From: TOLSYN sp963849065
Lineage (GTDB): Bacteria > Acidobacteriota > Terriglobia > Terriglobales > Acidobacteriaceae
Direction: 5' to 3'
DNA length: 64,000 bases
Assembly (NCBI GenBank): GCA_963849065.1
Contig: CAWKFM010000004.1
Coordinates: 496,001 to 560,000, forward strand
Shown here: one piece after another, positions 27,037-35,385 of the stretch
Layout of the letters: each line of letters starts with the position of its first letter
How positions within the stretch are numbered: position 1 is the first letter of the stretch
The notes under the pieces: model-generated
The model's database searches: none
What the model saw: the letters and a program-made list of their open reading frames with translations, nothing else
Told to the model about the DNA's origin: nothing
Made by a program: the position numbers and the translations under genes

Positions 27037-27801
27037 ATGAAGGCGATGATTTTGGCCGCGGGGCTGGGGACGCGGCTGCGTCCGTTGACCGATGAGCGGC
27101 CCAAGGCGCTGGTGGAGGTGGGTGGACGCACGCTGCTGGAGATTACGCTGGGACGCCTGCGCAGCTTCGGCATCGATGAGGTGATCATCAACGTGCATCA
27201 CTTTGCCGACATGGTGGTGGAGTATCTGCACGCCCACGGCGATTTCGGGCTGCGGATTGCGATCTCGCGGGAAGACGAGATGCTGCTCGACACCGGTGGC
27301 GGACTGAAGAAGGCGGCGGATTTTTTTCTGCAGGGCGATGCCGGAGATGAGCCGTTCATCCTGCACAACGTCGATGTGCTTAGCGCGATTGATTTGCAGA
27401 ATATGGTGGAGTTCCACCGCAAAGAGAATGCGCTGGCGACGCTGGCGGTGCAGCAGCGGAAGAGCTCGCGGTTGCTGCTGTTTGACGCGCAGGAAGCTTC
27501 ACCGCTGCAGTTGTGTGGGCGGCGCACGGCGGGGCATGCAGATGAGATGGTGTGCGCCGCGGCGCATCCGCAGGCGTGGGCCTTTGCGGGGATTCACGTA
27601 CTCTCGCCAAGGATTTTTGGATTGATGAGCGAAGGCGGAGAGCCGGCGTTTTCGATCATCCCGGAGTATCTGCGGATGGCCGCAGGAGGCGAGAAGATCG
27701 TTGGCTTCCGGGCGGACGGATTTTATTGGCGCGACCTGGGGACGGCGGCGAGTTTGCAGCAGGCCGCCGAAGACGTGGAGCGGAAGCTGATTGAGTTGTG
27801 A
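27037..27801 (+). CDS. murU: MurU-like sugar-1-phosphate nucleotidyltransferase
   Basis: 254 residues. MKAMILAAGLGTRLRPLTDERPKALVEV is the complete nucleotidyltransferase signature, LDTGGGLKKAADFF is the MurU/RmlA-like segment, and HNVDVLSAIDL holds the metal-binding Asp. After AmgK phosphorylates MurNAc at C1, MurU makes UDP-MurNAc, bypassing de novo synthesis and MurA. The start codon follows the kinase-RapZ stop by 31 bases, so they form one operon. Substrate is inferred from the neighbour. Confidence 0.85.
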   Translation: MKAMILAAGLGTRLRPLTDERPKALVEVGGRTLLEITLGRLRSFGIDEVIINVHHFADMVVEYLHAHGDFGLRIAISREDEMLLDTGGGLKKAADFFLQGDAGDEPFILHNVDVLSAIDLQNMVEFHRKENALATLAVQQRKSSRLLLFDAQEASPLQLCGRRTAGHADEMVCAAAHPQAWAFAGIHVLSPRIFGLMSEGGEPAFSIIPEYLRMAAGGEKIVGFRADGFYWRDLGTAASLQQAAEDVERKLIEL

Positions 27802-27828
27802 GGCGGAGCGGGGCACTCCTCGCAAAGA

Positions 27829-27863
27829 CCCACATCTGCCGACTGCGGCAGATATGGGGCACC
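27829..27863 (-). repeat. Dispersed 3'-end palindrome, copy D (reversed)
   Basis: On the minus strand: GGTGCCCCAT, arm ATCTGCCG, loop CAGT, arm CGGCAGAT, GTGGG. It lies 28 bases after murU. Confidence 0.75.
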
Positions 27864-27903
27864 CTCGGTCCCCAAATGTCGCAACGGGCGTAGACTATTG
27901 AGT

Positions 27904-28059
27904 ATGTCAAGGCAAATGGAAGATCGAAACCGGCAGCGATTCGCCGAAAAGATGCGCGAGAAAAGTCTGGCGGCAAAAAACGCGAAGCTGGCTACGAAGA
28001 AGGCAACTGGAGGCACGCCTGCTCCGGCGGGCGGCGCAGAGGATCACCAGAAGGATTGA
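27904..28059 (+). CDS. Small charged protein of unknown function
   Basis: 51 codons: starts MSRQMEDRNRQRFAEKMREK, rich in Arg, Lys and Glu, ends in a Gly/Ala/Pro tail and DHQKD. It is predicted helical and then disordered. There is no clear Shine-Dalgarno; TAGACT lies eight bases before the ATG and may be a -10 box. The next gene starts 94 bases later. Coding status rests on composition and context only. Confidence 0.45.
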   Translation: MSRQMEDRNRQRFAEKMREKSLAAKNAKLATKKATGGTPAPAGGAEDHQKD

Positions 28060-28141
28060 TGGTCGCCGGGCTGTCGGCGCGAGAGTGAGGCCGACGGCGC
28101 GAACAGCTCTCGGTTTTTCTCCCGGCGGGCGCGCGGCGCTG

Positions 28142-28147
28142 TACAAT
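28142..28147 (+). promoter_or_regulatory. -10 box TACAAT, leaderless start of the lipid kinase gene
   Basis: TACAAT, six bases (CTCCCC), then GTG 28154. It favours this start over the upstream in-frame ATG/GTG codons. Confidence 0.6.
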
Positions 28148-28153
28148 CTCCCC

Positions 28154-29161
28154 GTGCGAGCCGCAGCCATAGCACACGCCTACGTAAAACCCAACGTTGT
28201 GGAGCCCTTCCGCGACGCGCGGGTCAACGTGTTTCGCGGCAACACGCTGGAGCCCAACGATCTGCCGGACGTGGCCATGGTGTTTGGCGGCGACGGCGCG
28301 GTGCATCGCGTTCTGCCATCTCTGGCTTACACCCGGACGCCGCTGCTGGTGGTTCCCACGGGCAGCGCTAACGACTTGGCGCGCTGCCTGGGCATTCCCA
28401 CTCCGGACGCGGCGCTGCGCGCCTGGCGGCGCTACCTGGACTTTGGCGACAATGTGCGCTGTATCGATTTGGGCACGGTGCGTCCCATGACCGCTGGCGA
28501 GCCCGGGGGCGAGGCGGGCGAAGCGGAAGAACTCGATTCGCTGACCTTTGCCGACATCGAGGGACAGATTGCGCCGCCGGCGACTCCTCTGGGGCCGCTC
28601 ATCATGCGGCAGCAGAGGCACCATGCCGAGGAGAGCGCGGAGCAGCGGCGGGTGATTTACTTCGGCGGCATCGCGGGAGTGGGGCTGGATGGCGAGGCAA
28701 ACCGGCGGGCCGCGCGGATGCCGGGCTGGCTGCGGCGCCATGGGGGCTACGGGCTGGCGGCGCTGTGGGCGCTGATGTCATTTGTGCCGCCCACGTTGCG
28801 CCTTTACAGCTACGATGGCGGAGAAGAGGTGCGGCTGGTGGGCGCGGCGCTGGTGGCCGCCATCGGCAACGCTCCGGAGTATGGCCACGGGATGAAAATG
28901 CTGCCCCACGCACAACTCGACGACGGGCGGCTGGATCTATGTTTTGTACCGGCGATGTCCAAGGCGAGGGTGCTGCGGTACTTTCATCGGATTTACTGGG
29001 GCGGCCATATTCGGGTTCCGGAGGTGCAATATTTCCGTACCCGGCAGGTCTTCCTGGAGAGCGACACGCCGCTTGGGGTGTATGGCGATGGCGAGCTGCT
29101 CTGCCAGACCCCGGTCGAGATCGCGGCTGCCCCACGGGCGCTGCGGGTGATTGTCCCCTAG
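28154..29161 (+). CDS. Diacylglycerol kinase-family (YegS/DgkB-like) lipid kinase
   Basis: 335 residues. VAMVFGGDGAVHRVL is the GGDGT-type nucleotide-binding motif and VVPTGSANDLARCLGIP is the GTxNDLAR motif. The second beta-domain shows IGNAPEYGHGMKMLPHAQLDDGRLDL, typical of YegS/DgkB. It would phosphorylate a lipid such as diacylglycerol, or supply lipid precursors. An insertion of about 60 residues rich in Glu/Gly (EPGGEAGEAEELDS) separates the domains and is unusual. Start GTG 28154 chosen from the promoter spacing and family alignment. Confidence 0.85.
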   Translation: MRAAAIAHAYVKPNVVEPFRDARVNVFRGNTLEPNDLPDVAMVFGGDGAVHRVLPSLAYTRTPLLVVPTGSANDLARCLGIPTPDAALRAWRRYLDFGDNVRCIDLGTVRPMTAGEPGGEAGEAEELDSLTFADIEGQIAPPATPLGPLIMRQQRHHAEESAEQRRVIYFGGIAGVGLDGEANRRAARMPGWLRRHGGYGLAALWALMSFVPPTLRLYSYDGGEEVRLVGAALVAAIGNAPEYGHGMKMLPHAQLDDGRLDLCFVPAMSKARVLRYFHRIYWGGHIRVPEVQYFRTRQVFLESDTPLGVYGDGELLCQTPVEIAAAPRALRVIVP

Positions 29162-29299
29162 AAGCGGAGAGCCTCCCCATTCGCCAGATGGCGGATGAGG
29201 GCTACCAAGCGTGGCCTGGGCGATTCTGGCTTGCCTAATTTGCGGGCGGCGTTTTTAACGGCGATTCCGAATTCTGCCGATTTATACTTAGAGTTGCCC

Positions 29300-30184
29300 A
29301 TGCCCAGTGCCCACGCCCCGATTCCGCCGTCCCAACCACCTCCTCCCGAGTTGAAGCACGAGATTCTGCCGACTCTGTTCGGAGACGGCTATGGGCTTTA
29401 CAAGGTCCGCAAAGGATACTTTCTACTTTCGTTCCTGCTGAACTGCACCGCACTCGGCCTGCTGGTCTGGGTGACCACCTGGACGGCCTCCCATATGCCG
29501 GAGGTCAAGAAAGTGGTTGGGCTGTCGGTGGACATCAGCCCCTACGTATTGCCGCCTTCGCCGGACCGTTCCGGGGGCGGGGGTGGTGGCGGCTCGCACG
29601 ATATCAAGCCGGCCTCCAAGGGCGCGCTGCCTAAGTATGCTAAAACCCAGATCGCGCCTCCCACGGTGCTTCCGATAGAGCAGCCCAAATTGCCGGTGAC
29701 GCCTACGGTAGTGGTGCCGCCGGAGATCAAGCTGCCGCAGGTTGGGCAGTTGGGCGATCCCATGTCAAAGGTAATCGGTACGCTGTCCAACGGTCCCGGG
29801 GTGGGCGGAGGCATCGGCAGCGGCACGGGCGGCGGAGTGGGGTCGGGCAGCGGACCCGGCGTCGGTCCGGGCCACGGCGGGGGCATCGGCGGAGGTGCCT
29901 ATCGTGTGGGCGGCGGGGTGCTGGCGCCCAAGGTCATCAGCCGGGTGGAGCCTGAGTTCAGCGAAGAGGCCCGCAAGAACAAGTACCAGGGCGTGGTGAT
30001 CCTGCGGCTGGTCATCGGGACCGACGGCAAACCCCACGACATCAGCGTACAGCGGACGCTTGGCATGGGGCTGGACGAAAAGGCCATCGAGGCGGTGAAG
30101 CAGTGGCGCTTCGAGCCGGGTACCAAGGACGGCCAGCCGGTGCCAGTGGAAGTCAGCATGGAAGTCAGCTTCCGCCTCTACTAA
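29300..30184 (+). CDS. TonB-family energy transducer with glycine-rich linker
   Basis: 294 residues. One transmembrane helix is near residues 40-60 (FLLSFLLNCTALGLLVWVTTW) after a proline-rich cytoplasmic start. The C-terminal TonB domain is KVISRVEPEFSEEARKNKYQGVVILRLVIG...AIEAVKQWRFEPGTKDGQPV, the conserved YP/WRF segment. The periplasmic linker is glycine-rich (about residues 165-210, GxG repeats) rather than the usual Pro/Lys-rich spacer. It would transmit proton-motive force to outer-membrane transporters. TATACT at 29283-29288 gives an almost leaderless mRNA. No ExbB/ExbD in the window. Confidence 0.87.
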   Translation: MPSAHAPIPPSQPPPPELKHEILPTLFGDGYGLYKVRKGYFLLSFLLNCTALGLLVWVTTWTASHMPEVKKVVGLSVDISPYVLPPSPDRSGGGGGGGSHDIKPASKGALPKYAKTQIAPPTVLPIEQPKLPVTPTVVVPPEIKLPQVGQLGDPMSKVIGTLSNGPGVGGGIGSGTGGGVGSGSGPGVGPGHGGGIGGGAYRVGGGVLAPKVISRVEPEFSEEARKNKYQGVVILRLVIGTDGKPHDISVQRTLGMGLDEKAIEAVKQWRFEPGTKDGQPVPVEVSMEVSFRLY

Positions 30185-30304
30185 CTGAGGGAAGCAGCTC
30201 GCAGGCGCCCATTTGCGGCGCGCGGGAGAGCTGCTCCGTCAGTCCCATTCGATCTTCGGTAAATATTCGAGGCACGGCCGCTTCCGGGCCGTAAGCTTCG
30301 CGGT

Positions 30305-30331
30305 GGGTACGCGGCACAGACGCCGCTCCGG
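30305..30331 (-). repeat. GCGGC-type dispersed hairpin repeat, copy 3 (reversed)
   Basis: On the minus strand CCGGAGCGGC, GTCTGT, GCCGCGTACCC. It lies between tonB-like and ytxH-like genes. Confidence 0.65.
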
Positions 30332-30347
30332 CCGCGGACGCTGACGA

Positions 30348-30641
30348 TTAAGCCCGGCGGAAGAGGCGCGTGACCGGCTCGGCCTTGCGCGCTGCGGCCT
30401 CGGCCAGTTCCTCGCCGCGCTCCATGAATTCGCCGGCGCGTTTGCCCAGGTTTTCGACCGCCTCGCGGGCGCCTTCAGCTTTACGCTGCATGTCTTTGCG
30501 CAGCAGTTTGCCGCTCTTGGGAGCGGTTAGCAGGCCGGCCAGCGCTCCCAGGCCAAGCCCGACTCCCATGCAGAGGAATGCGGTGGCGATGGATTTGCGT
30601 CGAGCGGAGATTTCAGATTTTCCAAAGCGGAATTCAACCAT
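30348..30641 (-). CDS. YtxH-domain protein
   Basis: 97 residues. A short hydrophobic helix (AFLCMGVGLGLGALAGLLTAP) is followed by KSGKLLRKDMQRKAEGAREAVENLGKR, the YtxH pattern of one membrane helix, an APxxGxxxR turn and an amphipathic helical tail. Such proteins are small stress-associated membrane proteins in many bacteria; the exact role is unknown. It lies upstream of nothing on its strand except the repeat copy 3, and 37 bases after the purN stop. Confidence 0.8.
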   Translation of the reverse strand: MVEFRFGKSEISARRKSIATAFLCMGVGLGLGALAGLLTAPKSGKLLRKDMQRKAEGAREAVENLGKRAGEFMERGEELAEAAARKAEPVTRLFRRA

Positions 30642-30678
30642 GGCGAAAATACCCCCTGAACAGATTTACTCAAATTCG

Positions 30679-31308
30679 TTAGAGGGTGTGCTGCTCCGCC
30701 GAGTTGCCTGCCGTAAACAAGACTCGTCGGTCCTGAATACGGTAGTTTCCGGAGGCGACCAGGGCGATGGCCTCGCTGTAGGCCACGTGCTCCTGCTGCA
30801 GGATGCGGCCGGCCAGGGTGTGTTCGTCGTCGGAGGGCAGCACGGGCACGGTTTTCTGCAGGATGATGGCGCCGTGGTCCAGGTGCTCGTCCACGAAATG
30901 CACAGTGCAGCCGCTGACACGGACGCCGTAATCGAGAGCCTGGCGCTGTGCCTCCAGTCCGGGGAAGGCGGGGAGCAGGGAGGGGTGGATGTTGAGGATT
31001 TTGCCGGGAAACTGCTGCACGAACCAGGGCGAGAGCAGGCGCATGTATCCGGCCAGCACCACCAGTTCGGCTCCGGCTTGCTGCAGGGCGGCGGCGACGG
31101 CGCGGTCGTGCTCTTCGCGCGGGCGTCCCTTGCTGGGCAGGACTACCGTTTTGAGTCCGCGGGCCTGGGCTTCGGCGATGCCGGGGGCGTCGGGCTGGTT
31201 GCTGATGACGACGGCGATGTGTGCCGCGAGCTTGCCGCTGGCGACGTTGTTGGCGATGGCCACGAAGTTGGAGCCGCGTCCGGAGAGAAGAATGCCGAGT
31301 CGAATCAT
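30679..31308 (-). CDS. purN: Phosphoribosylglycinamide formyltransferase
   Basis: 209 residues. LGILLSGRGSNFVAIA is the GAR-binding loop, and KILNIHPSLLPAFPGL carries the catalytic Asn and His. VRVSGCTVHFVDEHLDHGAIILQ carries the catalytic Asp. It transfers a formyl group from 10-formyl-THF to GAR in purine synthesis. Start ATG 31308 is chosen from the family N terminus; the frame stays open upstream. It lies downstream of the PAP2 gene on the same strand with a 59-base gap. purM and guaB of the same pathway are also in this window. Confidence 0.94.
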   Translation of the reverse strand: MIRLGILLSGRGSNFVAIANNVASGKLAAHIAVVISNQPDAPGIAEAQARGLKTVVLPSKGRPREEHDRAVAAALQQAGAELVVLAGYMRLLSPWFVQQFPGKILNIHPSLLPAFPGLEAQRQALDYGVRVSGCTVHFVDEHLDHGAIILQKTVPVLPSDDEHTLAGRILQQEHVAYSEAIALVASGNYRIQDRRVLFTAGNSAEQHTL

Positions 31309-31367
31309 CGGCTTCCAGCATATAGCGCGACTTCTCCCGCGACAAGCCATCGCGACAAGGGTAAGGC

Positions 31368-32249
31368 TCAACGAAGGACGGGAAGAGTAGCGTGGAGGGC
31401 ATGGAAGGCGCTGTTCCACAGCGCCACCAGTTCCGGGCTGCCCAGCAGGCCGCGGATGCAGAGGGGAAGCATGGCGCCGAGGATCACGTCCATGACGTAG
31501 TGATAGCGGCCGAGCACGGCTCCGGCGGCGATGCTCAATGAGATGACCAGAAAAACAACGCCCACGGCAGGCACCCAGCGGATGAGAACCAGCGATGCTC
31601 CTACGGTAGCTGCGACATGAGCACTGGGAAAGGTGTTGAGATGGATGCTGGCATGGCGAAGAATGTACAGGTTCATGGCCCGGAAGGTGTACCTCTTTGC
31701 GTAGGGTGCGCACCCGGAGCCGGGCAGCAGCCGCGGCGGCAGACTTTGGGCGAAGGGCACAAGCAGGTAGCAGAGATAGCTGGCCGGCAAAACGGTAGCC
31801 CAGTACTGGTCAACGGCGCTGCGGTGGTGCGTCCAATACAAAACCGCGACGCCGCAAGGAATCAGAGCGTAACAGAGGAGGTAGGCAAGTTCGAAATAGT
31901 TTCCGCTCCAAGTGGTGTTCCAGCGGTGGGTCCAACGATCCAGAAATGCGCCGAGCCATCGGTGGTCGAATTCGACCAGCCAGCCTTGGAACTTCTCATG
32001 AGGCTGGCCGAAGAAGCGGCCGGCCTGCCAGTAAACGATCAGCATGAGGAGGCAGGGCAGCCAGTCTCCGATTACGCTGGCGGTCAAAGGGGAACGCGTG
32101 GACAGTGCCAGGCGGGCACTGATGAGCGCGGCGCCCAGCAGGCCGAGAGCGGTGATCTGGCGCCGCTGCCTGGGCGAGATGGGGCGCAACCACCCTGCGA
32201 CAACCAGGAAGAGCAAGGCGGCGGCAGTGACAGTATCGCCAGGGCGCAT
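31368..32249 (-). CDS. PAP2-superfamily membrane protein (inositolphosphotransferase/phosphatase type)
   Basis: 293 residues with about six membrane helices. LNTFPSAHVAATVGASLVL supplies the SxH motif, and GRYHYVMDVILGA supplies the terminal R-H-D motif of PAP2 enzymes (GxYHxxxDV). The N-terminal KLR part of the phosphatase motif is not obvious, and the arrangement resembles the Aur1/Ipt1-like PAP2_3 group. Substrate may be a lipid phosphate or phospholipid headgroup. Probably co-transcribed with purN. Confidence 0.83.
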   Translation of the reverse strand: MRPGDTVTAAALLFLVVAGWLRPISPRQRRQITALGLLGAALISARLALSTRSPLTASVIGDWLPCLLMLIVYWQAGRFFGQPHEKFQGWLVEFDHRWLGAFLDRWTHRWNTTWSGNYFELAYLLCYALIPCGVAVLYWTHHRSAVDQYWATVLPASYLCYLLVPFAQSLPPRLLPGSGCAPYAKRYTFRAMNLYILRHASIHLNTFPSAHVAATVGASLVLIRWVPAVGVVFLVISLSIAAGAVLGRYHYVMDVILGAMLPLCIRGLLGSPELVALWNSAFHALHATLPVLR

Positions 32250-32403
32250 GGTCTAGATCCTCAAGGTTATTCCCTCAACCCCGTAGTTCGAAGAATGCCA
32301 GGGCCGGGAAGTTGCAGCCGCGCCGGGAGGAACGTGTGTCGGGTTGAGCCGGTAGCTCTCAGCATAGCGCGCGCGGCACGGGCTCAAAGATGAAAAGGGG
32401 AAG

Positions 32404-32472
32404 AAAAAATGGGTGGCGCAGCGCCCGGGGAGAATCGGTTGGGCAGAGTCAAGCCCAAAGGGCTGCGCCACC
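32404..32472 (-). terminator. Nested-hairpin terminator of the phasin-like gene
   Basis: On the minus strand, GGTGGCGCAG (32463-32472) pairs with CTGCGCCACC (32412-32421), enclosing an inner GGGCTT-type stem (32439-32444 with 32453-32458). The stem is followed by CATTTTTTCTT. It lies 16 bases after the stop of the 32488-32871 gene. Confidence 0.75.
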
Positions 32473-32487
32473 TTGGCAAAAACGGGG

Positions 32488-32871
32488 CTAAGCCTTACGC
32501 CCCGCCGAAACTCCAACTACTTTATCCATGCCGGTCTCCAGTGCGTTTGCCGTGGCCCGGACGTTGCCATGATTGCCGGCGTCCGCCTGGGCGGCCTGCG
32601 GCAGCAGAAGGGCGAGCCAGCACATTTGCAGGTCCAGCAGGGACGCACAAAATTTCGTTGTCGAGTCGAGAAAATCGCCGGGCAGGGCGGAGAACGCGAG
32701 GGGTGAAAACAGGCCCGCGCTTTTGGAAAGATCGATGGCGTAGGAGCTGACGCTGACGAGAGTGGCAAGCGATGCCTTCTCCAGTTCAATCACCTGTTCC
32801 AGTCCGACGTTGCAGAAGTCCTGGAATCCAGCGGTAAGGGAAGGGTTGGGAAGCGTGGTTTCGGGGGGCAC
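32488..32871 (-). CDS. Phasin-like helical protein, unknown function
   Basis: 127 residues. The middle GFQDFCNVGLEQVIELEKASLATLVS and DSTTKFCASLLDLQMCWLALLL are long amphipathic helices in the style of phasin/PhaP-like granule proteins. The resemblance is by pattern only. SD-like GGAGGA lies upstream (CCTCC at 32876-32880 on plus). It has its own strong terminator. It neighbours a single-domain response regulator on the same strand (gap 88 bases). Confidence 0.55.
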   Translation of the reverse strand: MPPETTLPNPSLTAGFQDFCNVGLEQVIELEKASLATLVSVSSYAIDLSKSAGLFSPLAFSALPGDFLDSTTKFCASLLDLQMCWLALLLPQAAQADAGNHGNVRATANALETGMDKVVGVSAGRKA

Positions 32872-32959
32872 AGTTCCTCCTTAAGGAATGAAAGAAACGA
32901 CAAGTTATGTTTCCCGGCTGTGGGGCTTCCAGCCAGCAGAGCAAACGGATGCCACGTAC

Positions 32960-33340
32960 TTAACTGGCTTTCGGTTCGAATGCGGTGTCTGCGATGTGGG
33001 CCAGCAGGTCCTTGGGGTGAATCGGCTTGGAGAGCAGCTCAAAATGGTATCCGCTAGCACCAGCCGCAATGAGCAGATCCGCTGAGGTAGCGCGGCCCGA
33101 AAAAAGAAGGACCTTGCATCCCCGGCAATGTTCGCGGATGCAGACGGCCATGTCCACGCCGTTCATCCCGGGCATATCCACGTCGCTGATGACCAGTTCA
33201 GGAGCGCAGGAGTAGATCTCTTGCAACGCGGTTTTGGCGGTGTAGAACGCGCTTGCCTCATAGCCGGCTTTGCTGAGAATTGCGGCGAGTGTGTCGGCGA
33301 TACACTGCTCGTCGTCCACGACAAATATTCGTTTTACCAT
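32960..33340 (-). CDS. Single-domain response regulator
   Basis: 126 residues, one receiver domain only. The acidic pair is VVDDE (near residue 9), the phosphoacceptor Asp is in LVISDVDMPGMNG, the Ser/Thr position is LLFSGRA, and the Lys is in LLSKPIHP. All receiver landmarks are present and no output domain follows. Such proteins act as phosphate shuttles or by protein contact. Partner kinase not in the immediate neighbourhood. Confidence 0.9.
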   Translation of the reverse strand: MVKRIFVVDDEQCIADTLAAILSKAGYEASAFYTAKTALQEIYSCAPELVISDVDMPGMNGVDMAVCIREHCRGCKVLLFSGRATSADLLIAAGASGYHFELLSKPIHPKDLLAHIADTAFEPKAS

Positions 33341-33514
33341 CCCCGCCCCTTACTTCCATCGGATCTTTTACATCGCCGGAGTTTCTCCGTCTGTGAGGTA
33401 TCGGACATTTCCTGACGCAATTTTGTGCTTAGCCCGACAAGGTGAGCTGGATTGCTTAGAGCTAAGGCGAGCCGGACTCCCGAAATGGGGTATCGCGGAG
33501 TCCACATTCGGTTC

Positions 33515-33588
33515 TGTCTGACATCAGACAAACCGGCAAGACAGGAAAGGGGTATGCTCTTGACAGCTAGATAGCATCCTCATACGCA
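33515..33588 (+). promoter_or_regulatory. Promoter of the Crp/Fnr-like gene with upstream inverted repeat
   Basis: Within the 317-base gap 33341-33657: inverted repeat TGTCTG-ACAT-CAGACA (33515-33530), then -35 TTGACA (33560-33565), 17-bp spacer and -10 TACGCA (33583-33588). The inverted repeat is about 30 bp upstream of the -35, the usual place for an activator. It may be a site for the encoded regulator itself (inference). Confidence 0.5.
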
Positions 33589-33657
33589 TCCCTTCCCGCC
33601 TTCTGATGGTTGGTTCTCTTGCGCGTCCAGATGCCGTTCTACGGCAAAGGAGCAGCG

Positions 33658-34359
33658 ATGAACTCACCTGCAACGGAGTACAGGAATCGTGTCTTAGCAG
33701 CACTTCCAAAAGAGGAACTTGACCGCCTGACGCCGCATCTGACCCCGGTTGACCTGGGTGTGCGGACGCAACTCTTGGACGGCCGGAGCGAGTACGCTTA
33801 TTTTCTGGAAGATGGAATGGCCTCGGTGGTGTTGACCATGGCCGACGGCGCCACGGTTGAGGTAGGAGTTATCGGGATCGACGGAGTCGTCGGGCTTCCC
33901 ATTCTTCTGGGTGCGGAACATATGCCGGGGGAGACCTTCATTCAGGTGCCGGGCTCCGGCTACCGGATCCCGGCTCAGCATTTGAAGGATGAATTCGAGA
34001 AAAACGGGCAGCTGCGGAGTTATCTGCAGAAGTATCTGCTGGCGAACCTGGTGCAAAGCGCGCAAAACGCGGCCTGCAACCGGCTGCATTCCATCAGCGA
34101 GCGGCTGTCGCGGTGGATTCTAACCTGCCACGACCGGGTGCAGACCGACCATATGCCTCTGACCCACGAATTCCTGGGACAGATGCTGGGCGCTCCCCGA
34201 ACCACCGTGACCCTGGCGGCCGGAATGTTGCACGAGGCCGGGCTGATCGACTACACGCGCGGCAATGTGACCATCAAGGACCACGAGGGACTGGAGCACG
34301 TAACCTGCGAGTGCTATGGAACCGTGCGCAATGAGTTCCGGCGTTTAGGGCTGCTTTGA
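33658..34359 (+). CDS. Crp/Fnr-family transcriptional regulator
   Basis: 233 residues. Cyclic-nucleotide-binding-like beta-barrel (residues ~20-120, EYAYFLEDGMASVVLTMADGATVEVGVIG), a dimer helix, and a C-terminal winged helix (LTHEFLGQMLGAPRTTVTLAAGMLHEAGLIDYTRGNVTI). Fnr-type cysteine cluster is absent. Cys residues at the C terminus (HVTCECYG) are unusual. Start at ATG 33658, with AAAGGAG seven bases upstream. It sits in a stress-gene context (Hsp20 follows). Confidence 0.87.
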   Translation: MNSPATEYRNRVLAALPKEELDRLTPHLTPVDLGVRTQLLDGRSEYAYFLEDGMASVVLTMADGATVEVGVIGIDGVVGLPILLGAEHMPGETFIQVPGSGYRIPAQHLKDEFEKNGQLRSYLQKYLLANLVQSAQNAACNRLHSISERLSRWILTCHDRVQTDHMPLTHEFLGQMLGAPRTTVTLAAGMLHEAGLIDYTRGNVTIKDHEGLEHVTCECYGTVRNEFRRLGLL

Positions 34360-34511
34360 TGGGATCGTGCCGAGCGCCGCTAACCAGGAGATGCCAGTCG
34401 GCGCGGCAGTTATGATCCGGTGCGTTCACTCATGAAGTGCACCTTGCTGACTTACCTGCGGACTTACTCTGAGTTATCGAGTCTTCTTATCCAGGTATTA
34501 AGTAATAAAAT

Positions 34512-34540
34512 TTGACAAATATTGATCTCTGAGGTGATAG
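34512..34540 (+). promoter_or_regulatory. Promoter of the Hsp20 gene
   Basis: -35 TTGACA (34512-34517), 17-bp spacer, -10 TGATAG (34535-34540); a second possible -10 is TACATT at 34575-34580. There is a good Shine-Dalgarno, GGAGGT, before ATG 34609. Confidence 0.5.
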
Positions 34541-34608
34541 CGGTCACAGCAACGCTGCCTGATGCGGGATAACGTACATTCCACATTCTGTGACGGAGGT
34601 CCCCAGCC

Positions 34609-35151
34609 ATGAATGCAGAAATTCCACCCGCGGCCCCGGCCGCGATATCCCGATTAATGGAAGACGATCCCTTTCTTGCCAGGGTGTACGAGATTCAGCA
34701 GTCGATCGTTCGCCGCGCCTATGAGCTATACAAAGAAAGTGAATTTAACAGCCGCCAAGATCTCGAAGAGTGGCATCGCGTAGTCTCCGAGTTACTCCTG
34801 GAAGTTCCGCTGACCGTCTCCGAAACGGACGAGGAGATCAGCGTGCTCGCCGAGCTGCCGGGGTTTACCGAACAAGACTTCGAAGTCAAGGTGGATACCA
34901 ATCGCGTACTCATCGCCGGCTGCCTGGATTTGCCGACGCTGTGCGAGAACGAGAAAGACGAAACCATCTGTGAGGTTCTGGGTTCGAGAGAGTTTGTTCG
35001 TGAGTACCTGCTTCCGGTGCCAGTCGATCCGGAGGCGGCGAGTGCAGAGCTCAAGGACGGCGTGCTGGAAATTCGCCTGGCGAAATGCGCAGACAGCGCC
35101 AAGAAGCCCGCAGAGAGCGTCACCATGATGGCGGCAAGCAGCGCAGCTTAG
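34609..35151 (+). CDS. DUF2934-Hsp20 (alpha-crystallin) fusion
   Basis: 180 residues. Residues ~28-62 (QSIVRRAYELYKESEFNSRQDLEEWHRVVSELL) match DUF2934: IAxxAYxxYExRG...DLExWLxAExEL. Residues ~65-165 are an alpha-crystallin domain: PLTVSETDEEISVLAELPGFTEQDFEVKV, and DGVLEIRLAK as the terminal strand. Small heat-shock holdase function is expected. The fusion of the two modules is uncommon. It lies after the Crp/Fnr regulator and has a strong terminator. Confidence 0.85.
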   Translation: MNAEIPPAAPAAISRLMEDDPFLARVYEIQQSIVRRAYELYKESEFNSRQDLEEWHRVVSELLLEVPLTVSETDEEISVLAELPGFTEQDFEVKVDTNRVLIAGCLDLPTLCENEKDETICEVLGSREFVREYLLPVPVDPEAASAELKDGVLEIRLAKCADSAKKPAESVTMMAASSAA

Positions 35152-35216
35152 AAGTTAGGTTCTCATACCTGGGGAAAGTTCGCTCGCGAGTTGACGCCAT
35201 GGCGTGCACAGCGAGC

Positions 35217-35263
35217 AAAAAAAGATACGGCGTCCATTAACCGATGGACGCCGTATCTTTTTG
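35217..35263. terminator. Bidirectional Rho-independent terminator
   Basis: AGATACGGCGTCCAT (35223-35237) and its exact complement (35244-35258), loop TAACCG, A-run before and T-run after. It ends the Hsp20 transcript. Confidence 0.92.
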
Positions 35264-35385
35264 CTTCTCCGGTCTGTCTGACACCCTATCAAAGTTCGGG
35301 GCAGTCTTAAAAAAGAGGGTCGCGCCTCGCGATTCCAAGGCATCGCCAGCTTTGGCCGATTAATCTACTCCCGCAGGAGGTTTCC

